In this document: positions 15,570 to 25,182 of the stretch, one piece after another
How the letters are laid out: every line of letters starts with the position of its first letter
Position numbering within the stretch: position 1 is the first letter of the stretch
Assembly (NCBI GenBank): GCA_019420505.1
Contig: JAHZHC010000001.1
Coordinates: 1-41,495, forward strand
DNA from: Ruminococcus sp.
GTDB taxonomy: Bacteria > Bacillota > Clostridia > Oscillospirales > Ruminococcaceae
Length of the DNA stretch: 41,495 nt
Direction of reading: 5' to 3'
Program-made: the position numbers and the translations under genes
Notes under the pieces: generated by a model
Seen by the model: only the letters and a program-made list of their open reading frames with translations
Databases searched by the model: none
What the model was told of the DNA's origin: nothing

Positions 15570-16508
15570 ATGAGTGAACCGGTAATAAGTATAATCTGCA
15601 ATACATATAACCAGAAAAAATATATTGCAGACGCTTTGGACAGCTTTTTAATGCAAAAAGTCAGTGTTCCATTTGAAATATTGGTTCATGACGATGCCTC
15701 AGCTGACGGGACAGCAGATATAATTCGTGAGTATGAAAAAACATATCCGAATATTGTAAAACCAATATATCAAACAGAAAACCAGTTTTCAAAAAATATA
15801 AGTATAACTTCTCAGATTCAAATTCCAAGAGCAAAAGGTAAGTATATTGCATTTTGCGAGGGTGATGATTATTGGTCTGACTCTGATAAATTGCAGATTC
15901 AGTATGATTATATGGAAGCTCATAGAGAGTGTTCAGCCTGCTGTCACGCTTACAGTATGGTAAATAAAAATAAGAATTTAATTGAAGAAAGATATGATTT
16001 TTCAGAAGATTGTTCTGTACCTATGAAAAGACTTATTGGTAATCAGTTGACTTTACCTCAATTTGCTACGCTTTTTGTGCGAAGGGAATGCTTTGATAAA
16101 TTTGATACAAATGGAAAGTTTCTGGAATTGAGCTGCAATGATATGTTGATACGTATTGTTTGTGCTGTTCAAGGCGACGTACATTATATTAACAGAAATA
16201 TGTCTTGCTACAGACGTTTCACTGAAGGCTCATGGACTGAAAGAGTTGGAAAGAAAAATGATCAATTTACTGCCAGTCTTAAAAAATACATTCCTTTTTT
16301 AAAGGCCTTAGATGATTACACTAACGGAAAATATAAAAACGATATTTTAAAATGCATTGACAGACGAGAATTTGAAATTGATTTGTTAGAAAACCGTTAT
16401 AAAGATGCTATTAAAAGAAGAGCTTTTAAGAAAGCTTCTATTAAGCGAAAGTCCTATATTCTTTTAGGATGTTTATTTCCTGAAATGGTGAATAAGATTA
16501 AACAATAG
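15570..16508 (+). CDS. GT2-family glycosyltransferase
   Basis: 312-residue GT-A fold: VISIICNTYNQKKYI (5-19), EILVHDDASADGTADII (36-52) and the metal site FCEGDDYWSD (95-104) with a following KLQIQYDYME. Typical of capsular GT2 enzymes such as those adding GlcNAc or Gal. Two GT2 genes stand side by side and are less than 35% alike by eye, so they probably add different residues. Confidence 0.9.
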   Translation: MSEPVISIICNTYNQKKYIADALDSFLMQKVSVPFEILVHDDASADGTADIIREYEKTYPNIVKPIYQTENQFSKNISITSQIQIPRAKGKYIAFCEGDDYWSDSDKLQIQYDYMEAHRECSACCHAYSMVNKNKNLIEERYDFSEDCSVPMKRLIGNQLTLPQFATLFVRRECFDKFDTNGKFLELSCNDMLIRIVCAVQGDVHYINRNMSCYRRFTEGSWTERVGKKNDQFTASLKKYIPFLKALDDYTNGKYKNDILKCIDRREFEIDLLENRYKDAIKRRAFKKASIKRKSYILLGCLFPEMVNKIKQ

Positions 16509-16519
16509 GGGATAAAAAC

Positions 16520-18313
16520 ATGAACAATATAAAAGTAAAAGGTTTATATAAACAATACAGTGGAATTATTACGATATGTCTTTGGATTATATTTATTATT
16601 TGGAAAATACCATTTTTGAATAAAGGAATTGATTATACCGATACCGGATTTAATATGGAGAACTATAAAAATGTTTTTTTCGGTGAAGGCATAACTGATA
16701 TAGGCTTAGTACTTACTAATCTTATCGGAGGAATAATATATAAACTGTTACCTGCATATCAGCTGTTGGTTTACAGAATATTACATTGGATCATAGGTAT
16801 TTTAACTGCGTTTTTTGCATATCAGATTTTCAAAAGATATCTTGATAAAAATTTAATACTCGTGCTTCTGATAGGTCTGTCATTAGCAACAAAAGGCGGG
16901 GAGTCAATTTATAGCTATTATCCTATGACATCGCTTGTGTTAATATTAGCATTGATGTTTCTGCATACCGGTTTAGTTGATAAAAAGAACAGCAAACTTG
17001 TTATTGCAGGTATCATATCAGGAATCAATATTTTATTCAGATTAACAAATCTGATATATTTAGCTATGGTTTTGCTGATAATATTCTATGGCTGGATAAA
17101 CGGATACAGTAAAAAAGAAACTATAAAAACAGCATTTTTGTATGTTGCAGGCGCAGCAGGTGCATTCATTTGCATAATACCATTATTGTTCTTTATTTTA
17201 GGACCTGAAAATTTAATTAATTCATTTATGTCTTATGTAAGAGAATTTTTAGGGATTGTTGATAAAAATGTAGTAAATCATTTGGCTATTGAAGAAAAAA
17301 GCGGACATTCTTTAAGCGCAGAAATTAAAACACTGGGACAGCAAGGTATTTCTTCAATTACAGTAATGATTTGCTGTTTTGTTCCTGTAGTGATTTTGTG
17401 GGAATTAATAAGAACTTTTATAAAACGTGTTGTAGATTTCAAAAACAATTTCTTAATGGAAATAGTTTTTGCAGTATACAGTATAGTTGTTTTGTTTGTG
17501 CTGAAAAATAAGATTTCTGGAACGGTTTTTCTGATTTTGGCAATTGGATCTTTATGTTTTTCTTTTGCATTTTTATTAAAATCAAAGAAAATAAAATCTG
17601 AATATGCACTTTTGTTTGCTTCAACGTTCTTAATGGGCTGTTGTTCTGTGATCGGGTCTGATTTGGGATTCCGAAGAATCAGTATAATCCAATCTTATGC
17701 TGTACTTTCAATTGCTTTAGGCGTACAATTAATAATGACTTGTACAAGCTTAAATAACAAGTATTTTAAAATAGCTAAAAACTTTGTTAAGTCATTTAGT
17801 ATTATTTTTATAACAAGCCTTTATGCTGTTGGTATATTTTGCATGATGCCTCAAAGTTATCTTGATGCAGATTATGGAGAATTAAAATATTCTGTTAATC
17901 CGGAATTAACAGTGCTAAAGGGAATGAAAACCTCCAAAATCCGATCAGAACAGCTTAACGAGTATTATGAAATTATGCGTAAGCCTGAATTACAGAATAC
18001 TGAAGTTGCCGTTTTCGGATATTTTCCATTAGGATTTAATATATCTGAGCAGAAAGATTATTTTGAAAGTGTAATGCCTTGTGTTGATTATCCAAGAGTC
18101 AGTGTAGAAAGATTGCTTGGGGTGATTCAAGAAAAACAAGATCAAGGCATTAAGCCTGTAATCGTGATATCATATGTCAATCAGATTCAGCGTGGTGACG
18201 ATCATTTTACATCTGAGGCAAAAATGGCTGTGCTTGACTATATGCTTAGTCTAAATGAATATGAAGTATACCATGAAAGCAATAATTTCAAAATATATGC
18301 TCCTATAGATTAA
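16520..18313 (+). CDS. Multi-spanning GT-C-type glycosyltransferase (candidate)
   Basis: 597 residues with about a dozen hydrophobic segments and a soluble C-terminal part (about 480-597). The first outside loop after helix 1 carries KGIDYTDTGFNMENY, an acidic pattern like the catalytic loop of GT-C enzymes that use polyprenyl-phosphate sugars. Such enzymes decorate glycans outside the membrane. The GtrB-like GT2 at 23281 could make its lipid-linked donor. No close family is recognised and a transport role is possible. Confidence 0.65.
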   Translation: MNNIKVKGLYKQYSGIITICLWIIFIIWKIPFLNKGIDYTDTGFNMENYKNVFFGEGITDIGLVLTNLIGGIIYKLLPAYQLLVYRILHWIIGILTAFFAYQIFKRYLDKNLILVLLIGLSLATKGGESIYSYYPMTSLVLILALMFLHTGLVDKKNSKLVIAGIISGINILFRLTNLIYLAMVLLIIFYGWINGYSKKETIKTAFLYVAGAAGAFICIIPLLFFILGPENLINSFMSYVREFLGIVDKNVVNHLAIEEKSGHSLSAEIKTLGQQGISSITVMICCFVPVVILWELIRTFIKRVVDFKNNFLMEIVFAVYSIVVLFVLKNKISGTVFLILAIGSLCFSFAFLLKSKKIKSEYALLFASTFLMGCCSVIGSDLGFRRISIIQSYAVLSIALGVQLIMTCTSLNNKYFKIAKNFVKSFSIIFITSLYAVGIFCMMPQSYLDADYGELKYSVNPELTVLKGMKTSKIRSEQLNEYYEIMRKPELQNTEVAVFGYFPLGFNISEQKDYFESVMPCVDYPRVSVERLLGVIQEKQDQGIKPVIVISYVNQIQRGDDHFTSEAKMAVLDYMLSLNEYEVYHESNNFKIYAPID

Positions 18314-18344
18314 TATTGTATAATTTATTTATGGAGGTTGTTGG

Positions 18345-19202
18345 ATGAAGCATGCATATCTGATAATTGCGCATAATCAGTTTGAACTTTTAAAGACGCT
18401 TGTTAGAATGTTAGATAATAAAAATAATGATATATATATTCATGTTGATAAAAGAGCAGTTGATTTTAATGAACAGAATATAAAAAGTTGTGTTGAAAAT
18501 TCGTCAGTCGAATTTATCAAAAGAATAGCTGTTAGATGGGCAGGCGCAGAGATGATGGAGGCAGAGTTAATGCTTCTTGAAAAAGCAACAGAGAAATATC
18601 ATGATTATTATCATTTGCTTTCAGGTGCAGATTTGCCAATTAAATCAAATAAAGAAATAGACGAATATTTTGAGCGGAATTCAGGAAAGGAATATGTTTC
18701 TTTTGATAAATATGCTTGTGAAAATAAGGATTTTTATGACAGATTAATGTTTTATCATTTTAAAGGACTGGGGAATAAACTTGTTAGGAAATTAGATAGA
18801 GTTTCTTGTAAATTTCAGAAATTAATTGGTATAAACCGAATGAAAAATCTTAAAGCAGAAATAAAAAAAGGAAGTCAGTGGTTTGATATAACCCATGATT
18901 TTGCGGTATATATATCAGACCAAATGAGAAATAATTCAATGTGGAAAAAAGTATTCAAGTATTCAAGCTATTGTGACGAGATGTTTATTCATTCCATATT
19001 GTATAACTCTGAATTTTATAAAAATCAAAGCAGCGAGGATATCCGATTTATAGATTGGAGTAATCATGGAAAAAGTCCTGAAACCCTGACGGAAAAGGAT
19101 TTTGACAAGCTTTTGCTGTCTGATTGTCTTTATGCAAGAAAATTCAGTTCATTATCAGATGATAAAATAGTTGAAAGAGTTTTTAATGAATTCAGTAATT
19201 AA
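18345..19202 (+). CDS. GT14 core-2/I-branching-type glycosyltransferase
   Basis: 285 residues. The N-terminus AYLIIAHNQFELLKTLVRML, then IYIHVDKR (30-37), RWAGAEMMEAELMLL, YHLLSGADLPIKS and SHDF/THDFAVYI elements match bacterial members of the beta-1,6-N-acetylglucosaminyltransferase family, which also includes xylosyltransferases. ATG 18345 follows GGAGG with good spacing. It is predicted to add a side branch; the donor could be UDP-GlcNAc or another UDP-sugar. Confidence 0.88.
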   Translation: MKHAYLIIAHNQFELLKTLVRMLDNKNNDIYIHVDKRAVDFNEQNIKSCVENSSVEFIKRIAVRWAGAEMMEAELMLLEKATEKYHDYYHLLSGADLPIKSNKEIDEYFERNSGKEYVSFDKYACENKDFYDRLMFYHFKGLGNKLVRKLDRVSCKFQKLIGINRMKNLKAEIKKGSQWFDITHDFAVYISDQMRNNSMWKKVFKYSSYCDEMFIHSILYNSEFYKNQSSEDIRFIDWSNHGKSPETLTEKDFDKLLLSDCLYARKFSSLSDDKIVERVFNEFSN

Positions 19203-19243
19203 TATTAAACTTTATGTATTAAAATATAGATTAAGGTGAAAAA

Positions 19244-20500
19244 ATGAATATAAAAAAGAAACTTTTGATTTTAGGCGCAAATCCTGAAACAGTCAGTCTT
19301 ATAGAAAAAGCAAATTCCTTAGGTTATTATACTATAGTGACAGATTATGATCCCAATGCTTTTGCAAAGAAATTTGCGTCAAAGTCTTATAATATTGATG
19401 CATCTGATGTTGAGGCGCTTGTTGATTTAGCAAAAAAAGAAAATGTCGACGGAGTGCTGGTAGGTGTGGCGGAAGCTCTTCTTCCTGCGTATTGTGAGGT
19501 ATGCAAGAGATTGGACAAGCCTTGTTTTGCAACTCAGGAACAGTTTTCTGTAATGGTGCGAAAAGATTATTTCAAGAATAAATGCAGAGAATATGGTGTT
19601 CCAACTATTGATGAGTATGGACCTGAGGATCTGGATAATATTGAGTATCCCGTAATAGTAAAACCTATAGACAGCTGCAGTTCAAAAGGCATTACCGTAT
19701 GCCATAACAGAAATGAACTTGATAGGGCGATTGAATATGCACTTTCTTTCTCTAAGAACGGCAAATATCTGATCGAACGCTATATGACAGGTGATGAGGT
19801 AATTTCATATTACGTTATTCAGGACGGCAACCCAATATTCGCAGGAATGTGTGACAGATATACTTATAAGGCAAGAGAAGAATTGGTGCAGCTGCCGACA
19901 TCCTATATCTTCCCGTCAAGACATATTGATTCTTATATGAAGTCTACAGATCCTATGGTTAAAAAAATGATAAAGGGATTAGGTTTGAAAAACGGTTCGA
20001 TTTTCTTCCAGGCATTTGAGGATAAAGGCTTGGTAAGAATATATGAACCGGGATATAGACTAAACGGAGCACAGGAGCATTTGATTGTTTCTCAGATTTC
20101 CGGTATTGACGCAAAAGAATTATATATAAATGTTGCACTTACAGGAAAAGCGTCAGAGAAAGATTTATCATTGCTAAGCAACCCAAAGCATAAGCAAATT
20201 GCCTGTAAGTTGTCCCCGCTTGTCAGCTTGGGTAAAATAAAAAAACTCGGCGGCCTTGAACAAATAAAAAATCTGCCTGATGTAGTATCTGTTAATCCAA
20301 GCTATAATGAGGGAGATACCGTTACTGGTGAGGGAACGTTAAAACAAATTGTCTGCCGTTTCTTCCTTGTTTCTGAAAATAAACAGAAGCTTATCGATAC
20401 TATAAATAAAATATATGACTTGCTTGTTGTCGGTGATGAAAACGGCAATAATATGTTAATTGGAAAATTTGATACTCAGATAGTAGATGAACTGTATTAA
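19244..20500 (+). CDS. ATP-grasp ligase
   Basis: 418 residues with the carboxylate-amine ligase layout: an N-terminal Rossmann-like domain (KKLLILGANPETVSLIEKA), then the ATP-grasp domain with YPVIVKPIDSCSSKGITV, GKYLIERYMTGDEVISYY, and a Mg-site region near GLVRIYEPGYRLNGAQ. It would form an amide or similar bond by an acyl-phosphate intermediate. It is followed by a ketopantoate-reductase-like gene (37 nt gap) and an acetyltransferase and aminotransferase, so a role in amidating or acylating a sugar or uronic acid is likely. Substrates cannot be read from the sequence. Confidence 0.85.
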   Translation: MNIKKKLLILGANPETVSLIEKANSLGYYTIVTDYDPNAFAKKFASKSYNIDASDVEALVDLAKKENVDGVLVGVAEALLPAYCEVCKRLDKPCFATQEQFSVMVRKDYFKNKCREYGVPTIDEYGPEDLDNIEYPVIVKPIDSCSSKGITVCHNRNELDRAIEYALSFSKNGKYLIERYMTGDEVISYYVIQDGNPIFAGMCDRYTYKAREELVQLPTSYIFPSRHIDSYMKSTDPMVKKMIKGLGLKNGSIFFQAFEDKGLVRIYEPGYRLNGAQEHLIVSQISGIDAKELYINVALTGKASEKDLSLLSNPKHKQIACKLSPLVSLGKIKKLGGLEQIKNLPDVVSVNPSYNEGDTVTGEGTLKQIVCRFFLVSENKQKLIDTINKIYDLLVVGDENGNNMLIGKFDTQIVDELY

Positions 20501-20536
20501 TATTCTCAAAACTTTTGGGTTCAGGAGGAAATAAAT

Positions 20537-21460
20537 TTGCGAAATACTGTTGCGCTTATAGGATTGGGAGCAATCGGAACTCCTATTGCTCATAAATTGA
20601 ATAATGCTTATGGTGATAACTTTTCTTTGATTGCCGGAGGTGCGTTCAGAAAAGAATTGGAGAATTCACAACTAACTGTAAACGGTCAAAGCTTTTCACC
20701 AAAAATTATTTCAAACTTGTCCGAAATAGAAAATCAAGTAGAATTGCTGATTGTATGTGTTAAGAATTATGACTTGAAATTTGCTGTTGATGATATAAGA
20801 AAAGTCGTTACGGAAAATACCGTTATACTGCCTTTGCAGAATGGTATATATTCATATAAATTCTTTTGCAGGAACTTTCCTGACAATCAGATATTGCAGG
20901 GATATGTTCAGGGTCCAAATACACGAAGAAAAGATGATGCTATTGAATATGACAATCCCGGAGCAATGCATATAGGAAAATCCGACAGGTCTTCTGACGA
21001 CTGTGTATATCGTATTTATGAGATATTGGATTATGCAGGGGTAGACGTAACCATTGAGCAGGATATCAGAAAAATGGTGTGGAAGAAATGGATGTTAAAT
21101 GTGGCAGGAAATTCAGTTACTGCTTTAACAGGTGCTGATTACAGTATGTTTAAAGACGTTGAAGAGCTTCAGCAGCTTTGCAGACAAAGTATGGCTGAGT
21201 TTCTTGAGGTTGCAGCAGCTGAGAATATAGGTTTGGCTAATGAGGATATTGAAGATATAATTAATTATTATGTAACATACAGCGGAAATAAGAAAACCTC
21301 TATGCTTGAGGATGTTTTGAATCACAGAAAAACAGAAAATGAGTATCTTGCAGGCGAGCTTTTGAATATGGCTGATAATTTTAATCTTGATTTGCCGATT
21401 ACGAAAACTTTATATTCGCTTGTAAGTATAAAAGAAAAACTTTATAGCGAAATGAAATAA
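20537..21460 (+). CDS. Ketopantoate reductase-family oxidoreductase
   Basis: 307 residues, PanE/ApbA fold: NADP site VALIGLGAIGTPIAHKL (5-21), VKNYDLKFAV, LPLQNGI, and the C-terminal helical domain with MVWKKWMLNVAGNSVTALTG, which holds the catalytic-lysine region of the family. Family enzymes reduce 2-keto acids to hydroxy acids. The start is TTG 20537, 8 nt after AGGAGG. Its place between an ATP-grasp ligase and a sugar acetyltransferase, with no panB or panC nearby, argues for making a hydroxy acid that decorates the glycan and not for pantothenate synthesis. Confidence 0.86.
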   Translation: MRNTVALIGLGAIGTPIAHKLNNAYGDNFSLIAGGAFRKELENSQLTVNGQSFSPKIISNLSEIENQVELLIVCVKNYDLKFAVDDIRKVVTENTVILPLQNGIYSYKFFCRNFPDNQILQGYVQGPNTRRKDDAIEYDNPGAMHIGKSDRSSDDCVYRIYEILDYAGVDVTIEQDIRKMVWKKWMLNVAGNSVTALTGADYSMFKDVEELQQLCRQSMAEFLEVAAAENIGLANEDIEDIINYYVTYSGNKKTSMLEDVLNHRKTENEYLAGELLNMADNFNLDLPITKTLYSLVSIKEKLYSEMK

Positions 21461-21473
21461 ACAGAGGTTTTGT

Positions 21474-22157
21474 ATGAATGAAGTAATTAAAGATTACAAA
21501 GTATATGACGGAGCAAAAGTGATTAACAGCAGTATGGGCAGCAGCGTCATTATTGGTGAGGATTCGTTTGTTAAAGACTGTTGTTTTGAAAATAAAGTAC
21601 AGATAAACCGGCGTAATTTTATTGTTGATACTAAAATTGGCCGTTGTACGTATACCGGTATGAATACCGTAATAAAGCATGCGGATATCGGAAGATTTTG
21701 TTCTATCTCTTGGAATGTTGCCTGCGGCGGTGCTTCTCACGATTATGAGCATATTTCCACATCTCCATTTTATCAGCTTAAGCAATTTGGTTTTGTTGAT
21801 GAAAATGAAGACGTAATATCGGAAACTGTGAAAATAGGAAATGATGTCTGGATCGGCATGAACTCCTGCATAATTCCAGGGGGGGTAAAAATAGGGAATG
21901 GTGCTGTTATCGGATCGGGTACAGTAGTAACCAAAGATGTCCCTGATTATGCCGTTGTAGTAGGAAATCCGAGCAGAATTTTAAAATATCGATTTGAAGA
22001 TAAAGTAATAGAATGTCTTAATTATATCAAATGGTGGAATTGGCCTGAAAAAATAATCAAAGAAAATATAAGCTTATTCAAAGGTAAATTGTGCTTAGAT
22101 GATTGTAACAGACTTTATGAAATTTATAATAGATTAAAAGAGGAAAATAAACAATGA
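21474..22157 (+). CDS. Hexapeptide-repeat acetyltransferase (candidate dTDP-amino-sugar N-acetyltransferase)
   Basis: 227 residues, beta-helix acetyltransferase with the catalytic histidine in CGGASHDYEHISTSPF, then IGNDVWIGMNSCI, IGNGAVIGSGTVV and PDYAVVVGNPSRILKYRF. It overlaps the aminotransferase start by 4 nt (ATGA), a tight coupling that suggests it acetylates the amine that enzyme installs, as VioB does after VioA. O-acetylation of the finished glycan is the alternative. Confidence 0.87.
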   Translation: MNEVIKDYKVYDGAKVINSSMGSSVIIGEDSFVKDCCFENKVQINRRNFIVDTKIGRCTYTGMNTVIKHADIGRFCSISWNVACGGASHDYEHISTSPFYQLKQFGFVDENEDVISETVKIGNDVWIGMNSCIIPGGVKIGNGAVIGSGTVVTKDVPDYAVVVGNPSRILKYRFEDKVIECLNYIKWWNWPEKIIKENISLFKGKLCLDDCNRLYEIYNRLKEENKQ

Positions 22158-23263
22158 AATCAATTCTTGTAACCCGTTCATCAATGCCTGATATGGATGA
22201 ATACATAGATGAAATAAGGGATATTTGGGAAACCCATTGGCTTACAAATATGGGTTCAAAGCATAAACGGCTCCAGTCTGAGCTTAAACAGTACCTTGAT
22301 GTTGATAACATTGACCTGTTGACAAATGGACACATGGCGCTTGAACTTTCTATGCAGGCATTAGGTCTTGAAGGAGAGGTAATAACTACTCCGTTTACTT
22401 TTGCTTCAACTACTCATGCAATTGTCAGAAACGGACTTACTCCTGTTTTTTGTGATATTGATTCTGACGATTTTACTATAGATACAGATCAGATTGAAGC
22501 TTTGATTACAGAAAAAACTTCTGCAATTGTACCTGTGCATGTGTATGGAAATATTTGCAACGTCGAAGAAATTGATAGAATTGCAAGAAAATATAAGCTT
22601 AAAGTCATTTATGATGCTGCACATACCTTTGGTGAAACATATAAAGGTAAGGGCGTCGGTTCATTCGGAGATGTTTCCTGCTTTAGTTTTCATGCCACAA
22701 AAGTATTCAATACAATTGAGGGCGGGGCAGTCAGCTTTAAGGATGCTGATTTTGGAAAAAAGCTATATTGGTTGAAAAATTTTGGTATAAGCGGACCGGA
22801 AAGTGTTGAAGGAGTCGGAGCAAATGCAAAGATGAACGAATTTTGCGCAGCTATGGGTCTTTGCAATCTGAAGCATGTTGATGAGGAAATCATAAAGAGG
22901 AAAGCTGTTGTTGAAAGATATTGCAGTAACTTAGATGGTGTATCAGGTTTGAAGATTAATCAGGTACAAAACGATGTTACATCTAATTATGCTTATTTTC
23001 CTGTTTTATTTAATGAAAAACAATTTGGTGCAAACAGGGATGATGTGTTTAAAAAGCTTTCGGAAAACGGAATAGGTGCGAGAAAATATTTTTATCCGTT
23101 AACCAATACATTTGAATGCTTCAAAGGAAAATATGATGTAAGTCGTACACCTGTTGCATCGGATATAAGTAAAAGGATTCTTACTCTTCCGTTGTATGCG
23201 GATTTAAGTCTTGATGATGTGGATAGGATTTGTAGAATAATTTTGAACTATAAAAATATTTAA
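22154..23263 (+). CDS. DegT/DnrJ/EryC1/StrS aminotransferase, VioA-like
   Basis: 369-residue PLP enzyme. The N-terminus MPDMDEYIDEIRDIWETHWL (11-30) resembles VioA, which makes dTDP-4-amino-4,6-dideoxyglucose from the 4-keto sugar. Asp154 in YDAAH binds the pyridine nitrogen, and Lys183 in FSFHATKVFNTIEGGA forms the internal aldimine. rmlA and rmlB downstream supply dTDP-4-keto-6-deoxyglucose and the preceding gene encodes an acetyltransferase. The exact stereochemistry (Qui4N or Fuc4N) is inferred. Confidence 0.9.
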   Translation: MKSILVTRSSMPDMDEYIDEIRDIWETHWLTNMGSKHKRLQSELKQYLDVDNIDLLTNGHMALELSMQALGLEGEVITTPFTFASTTHAIVRNGLTPVFCDIDSDDFTIDTDQIEALITEKTSAIVPVHVYGNICNVEEIDRIARKYKLKVIYDAAHTFGETYKGKGVGSFGDVSCFSFHATKVFNTIEGGAVSFKDADFGKKLYWLKNFGISGPESVEGVGANAKMNEFCAAMGLCNLKHVDEEIIKRKAVVERYCSNLDGVSGLKINQVQNDVTSNYAYFPVLFNEKQFGANRDDVFKKLSENGIGARKYFYPLTNTFECFKGKYDVSRTPVASDISKRILTLPLYADLSLDDVDRICRIILNYKNI

Positions 23264-23280
23264 GAATTTTGGAGGACAAG

Positions 23281-24258
23281 ATGAGTAACATTGAGAATAA
23301 ATTACCTGTTTTATATATAGTAATTCCGTGTTATAATGAAGAAAAAGTGCTGCCAATAACAGCGCCTATGTTTTTGGAAAAAATAAATAGCTTGGTTTCT
23401 AAGAAAAAAATAAGCAGTGAAAGCAGAATAATGTTTATTAATGACGGTTCAAAGGATAAAACATGGGAAATCATATCCGACTTGTCAAAACAGGATGAAC
23501 ATTACATAGGGATTTCCCAAAGCAGAAATCGAGGACATCAAAATGCAGTTTTAGCAGGTCTTATGGAATCTAAGGATATGTGTGATATAACTATATCCAT
23601 AGATTGTGATGGTCAGGACGATATTAATGCCATGGATGAAATGGTTGATGCATATTTTGACGGTTGTGAAGTCGTTTACGGTGTGCGAAGCAAACGTGAT
23701 ACGGATACATTTTTCAAAAGATTTACCGCTGAAGGCTTTTATAAATTCATGAATTGGATGGGTGCAGAAGTTGTATTCAACCATGCGGATTACCGTTTAG
23801 TGAGCAGCAGAGTTTTACAGGAATTTGCTGACTATAAGGAAGTTAATATATTTTTAAGAGGCATGATTCCGTTGGTTGGCTTTAAGAGTACAAGTGTTTA
23901 TTATGAAAGACATGAAAGAATTGCCGGAGAAAGTCATTATCCTTTGAAGAAAATGTTATCGCTGGCGTTTGACGGAATTACAAGCTTATCTGTTAAACCA
24001 ATCAGACTGATTATTGGATTAGGCGTGTTTTTTGCGATAGCCAGTTTTATAGGAGTAATATGGGCAATTATCATGAGCATGACAGGATCAACAGTAAGCG
24101 GATGGGCATCAACTTTTTGTATTGTCTGCTTTATGGGAGGAATTCAATTGCTTTGTCTTGGAGTTATTGGAGAATATATTGGAAAAATATATCTTGAAAC
24201 AAAGAAAAGACCACGTTATATTATAAGTGAACGAACTTATAAAAGTAATGATAATTAA
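23281..24258 (+). CDS. GT2 polyprenyl-phosphate sugar synthase, GtrB/DPM1-like
   Basis: 325 residues: VLYIVIPCYNEEKVLP near the N-terminus, MFINDGSKDKTW, SQSRNRGHQNAVLAGL, and the metal motif SIDCDGQDDINAM, followed by HERIAGESHYPLKKML and two C-terminal membrane helices. This is the architecture of GtrB/ArnC-like enzymes that load glucose or another sugar on undecaprenyl phosphate. It may feed the GT-C enzyme at 16520. ATG 23281 is used, 5 nt after GGAGG; the upstream in-frame TTG overlaps that site. Confidence 0.9.
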   Translation: MSNIENKLPVLYIVIPCYNEEKVLPITAPMFLEKINSLVSKKKISSESRIMFINDGSKDKTWEIISDLSKQDEHYIGISQSRNRGHQNAVLAGLMESKDMCDITISIDCDGQDDINAMDEMVDAYFDGCEVVYGVRSKRDTDTFFKRFTAEGFYKFMNWMGAEVVFNHADYRLVSSRVLQEFADYKEVNIFLRGMIPLVGFKSTSVYYERHERIAGESHYPLKKMLSLAFDGITSLSVKPIRLIIGLGVFFAIASFIGVIWAIIMSMTGSTVSGWASTFCIVCFMGGIQLLCLGVIGEYIGKIYLETKKRPRYIISERTYKSNDN

Positions 24259-24306
24259 AGAATTAAGTGTAATATGTTTGACATATTGTTTGTGAAAGGA
24301 TAAAAA

Positions 24307-25179
24307 ATGAAAGGTATAATTTTAGCAGGCGGAAAGGGAACCCGTCTTTATCCCAATACTATTGCGGTAAGTAAGCAGCTGCTTCCAATCTATGATAAAC
24401 CGTTGATTTATTATCCGCTGTCAGTTCTTCTGCTTGCAAGTATAAAGGATATATTGATAATATCAACACCTGAAGATACTCCAAATTATAAAAAGCTTTT
24501 AGGTGACGGTTCAAGATTGGGTGTACATATTGAATATAAGGTTCAGGATAAACCAAGAGGATTAGCAGATGCATTTATCCTCGGTTCAGATTTTATAGGA
24601 AATGACAGCGTGTGCCTTGTCCTCGGAGATAACGTTTTCTATGGAAAGGACTTTACCCGTATTTTAAAAAATGCAATGAATCAGGCTGAACAGTCAGGTG
24701 CCGCCATTTTCGGTTTTCCTGTGAAAAATCCTAAAGCTTTCGGCGTCGTCGAGTTTGATGAGAATAATAAGGTTATTTCAATTGAAGAAAAACCCCTGCA
24801 TCCAAAATCAAATTATGCAGTTCCCGGTCTTTATTTCTATAATAATGAGGTAGTGAACATTGCAAAAAACGTTAAACCCTCTGCAAGAGGTGAAATTGAA
24901 ATAACGTCCATAAACAATCATTATCTTGAAAAAGGACAGCTTCAGGTTACTTTAATGGGAAGGGGAATTTCATGGCTTGATACCGGTACTCCCGAAGGAA
25001 TGCTTAAGGCTGGCGAATTTGTTCAAACAGTTCAGGAAATGCAGGGCTTCTATATTTCATGTATAGAAGAAATTGCATGGCGCAGAGGATTTATTACAAC
25101 TGAACAATTGAATAAACTGGGCGAAGAATTAAAAATGACCGAGTATGGTCAGTATATTTTATCAATATCGGAGGAATAA
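24307..25179 (+). CDS. rmlA: Glucose-1-phosphate thymidylyltransferase
   Basis: Makes dTDP-glucose. The 290-residue protein has MKGIILAGGKGTRLYPNT (1-18), KQLLPIYDKPLIYYPLS, LVLGDNVFYG with the metal aspartate, FGVVEFDENNKVISIEEKP and SWLDTGTPEGML, all RmlA hallmarks. It is followed 3 nt later by rmlB. rmlC and rmlD are absent, so the product is not committed to L-rhamnose here. Confidence 0.96.
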   Translation: MKGIILAGGKGTRLYPNTIAVSKQLLPIYDKPLIYYPLSVLLLASIKDILIISTPEDTPNYKKLLGDGSRLGVHIEYKVQDKPRGLADAFILGSDFIGNDSVCLVLGDNVFYGKDFTRILKNAMNQAEQSGAAIFGFPVKNPKAFGVVEFDENNKVISIEEKPLHPKSNYAVPGLYFYNNEVVNIAKNVKPSARGEIEITSINNHYLEKGQLQVTLMGRGISWLDTGTPEGMLKAGEFVQTVQEMQGFYISCIEEIAWRRGFITTEQLNKLGEELKMTEYGQYILSISEE

Positions 25180-25182
25180 ATC

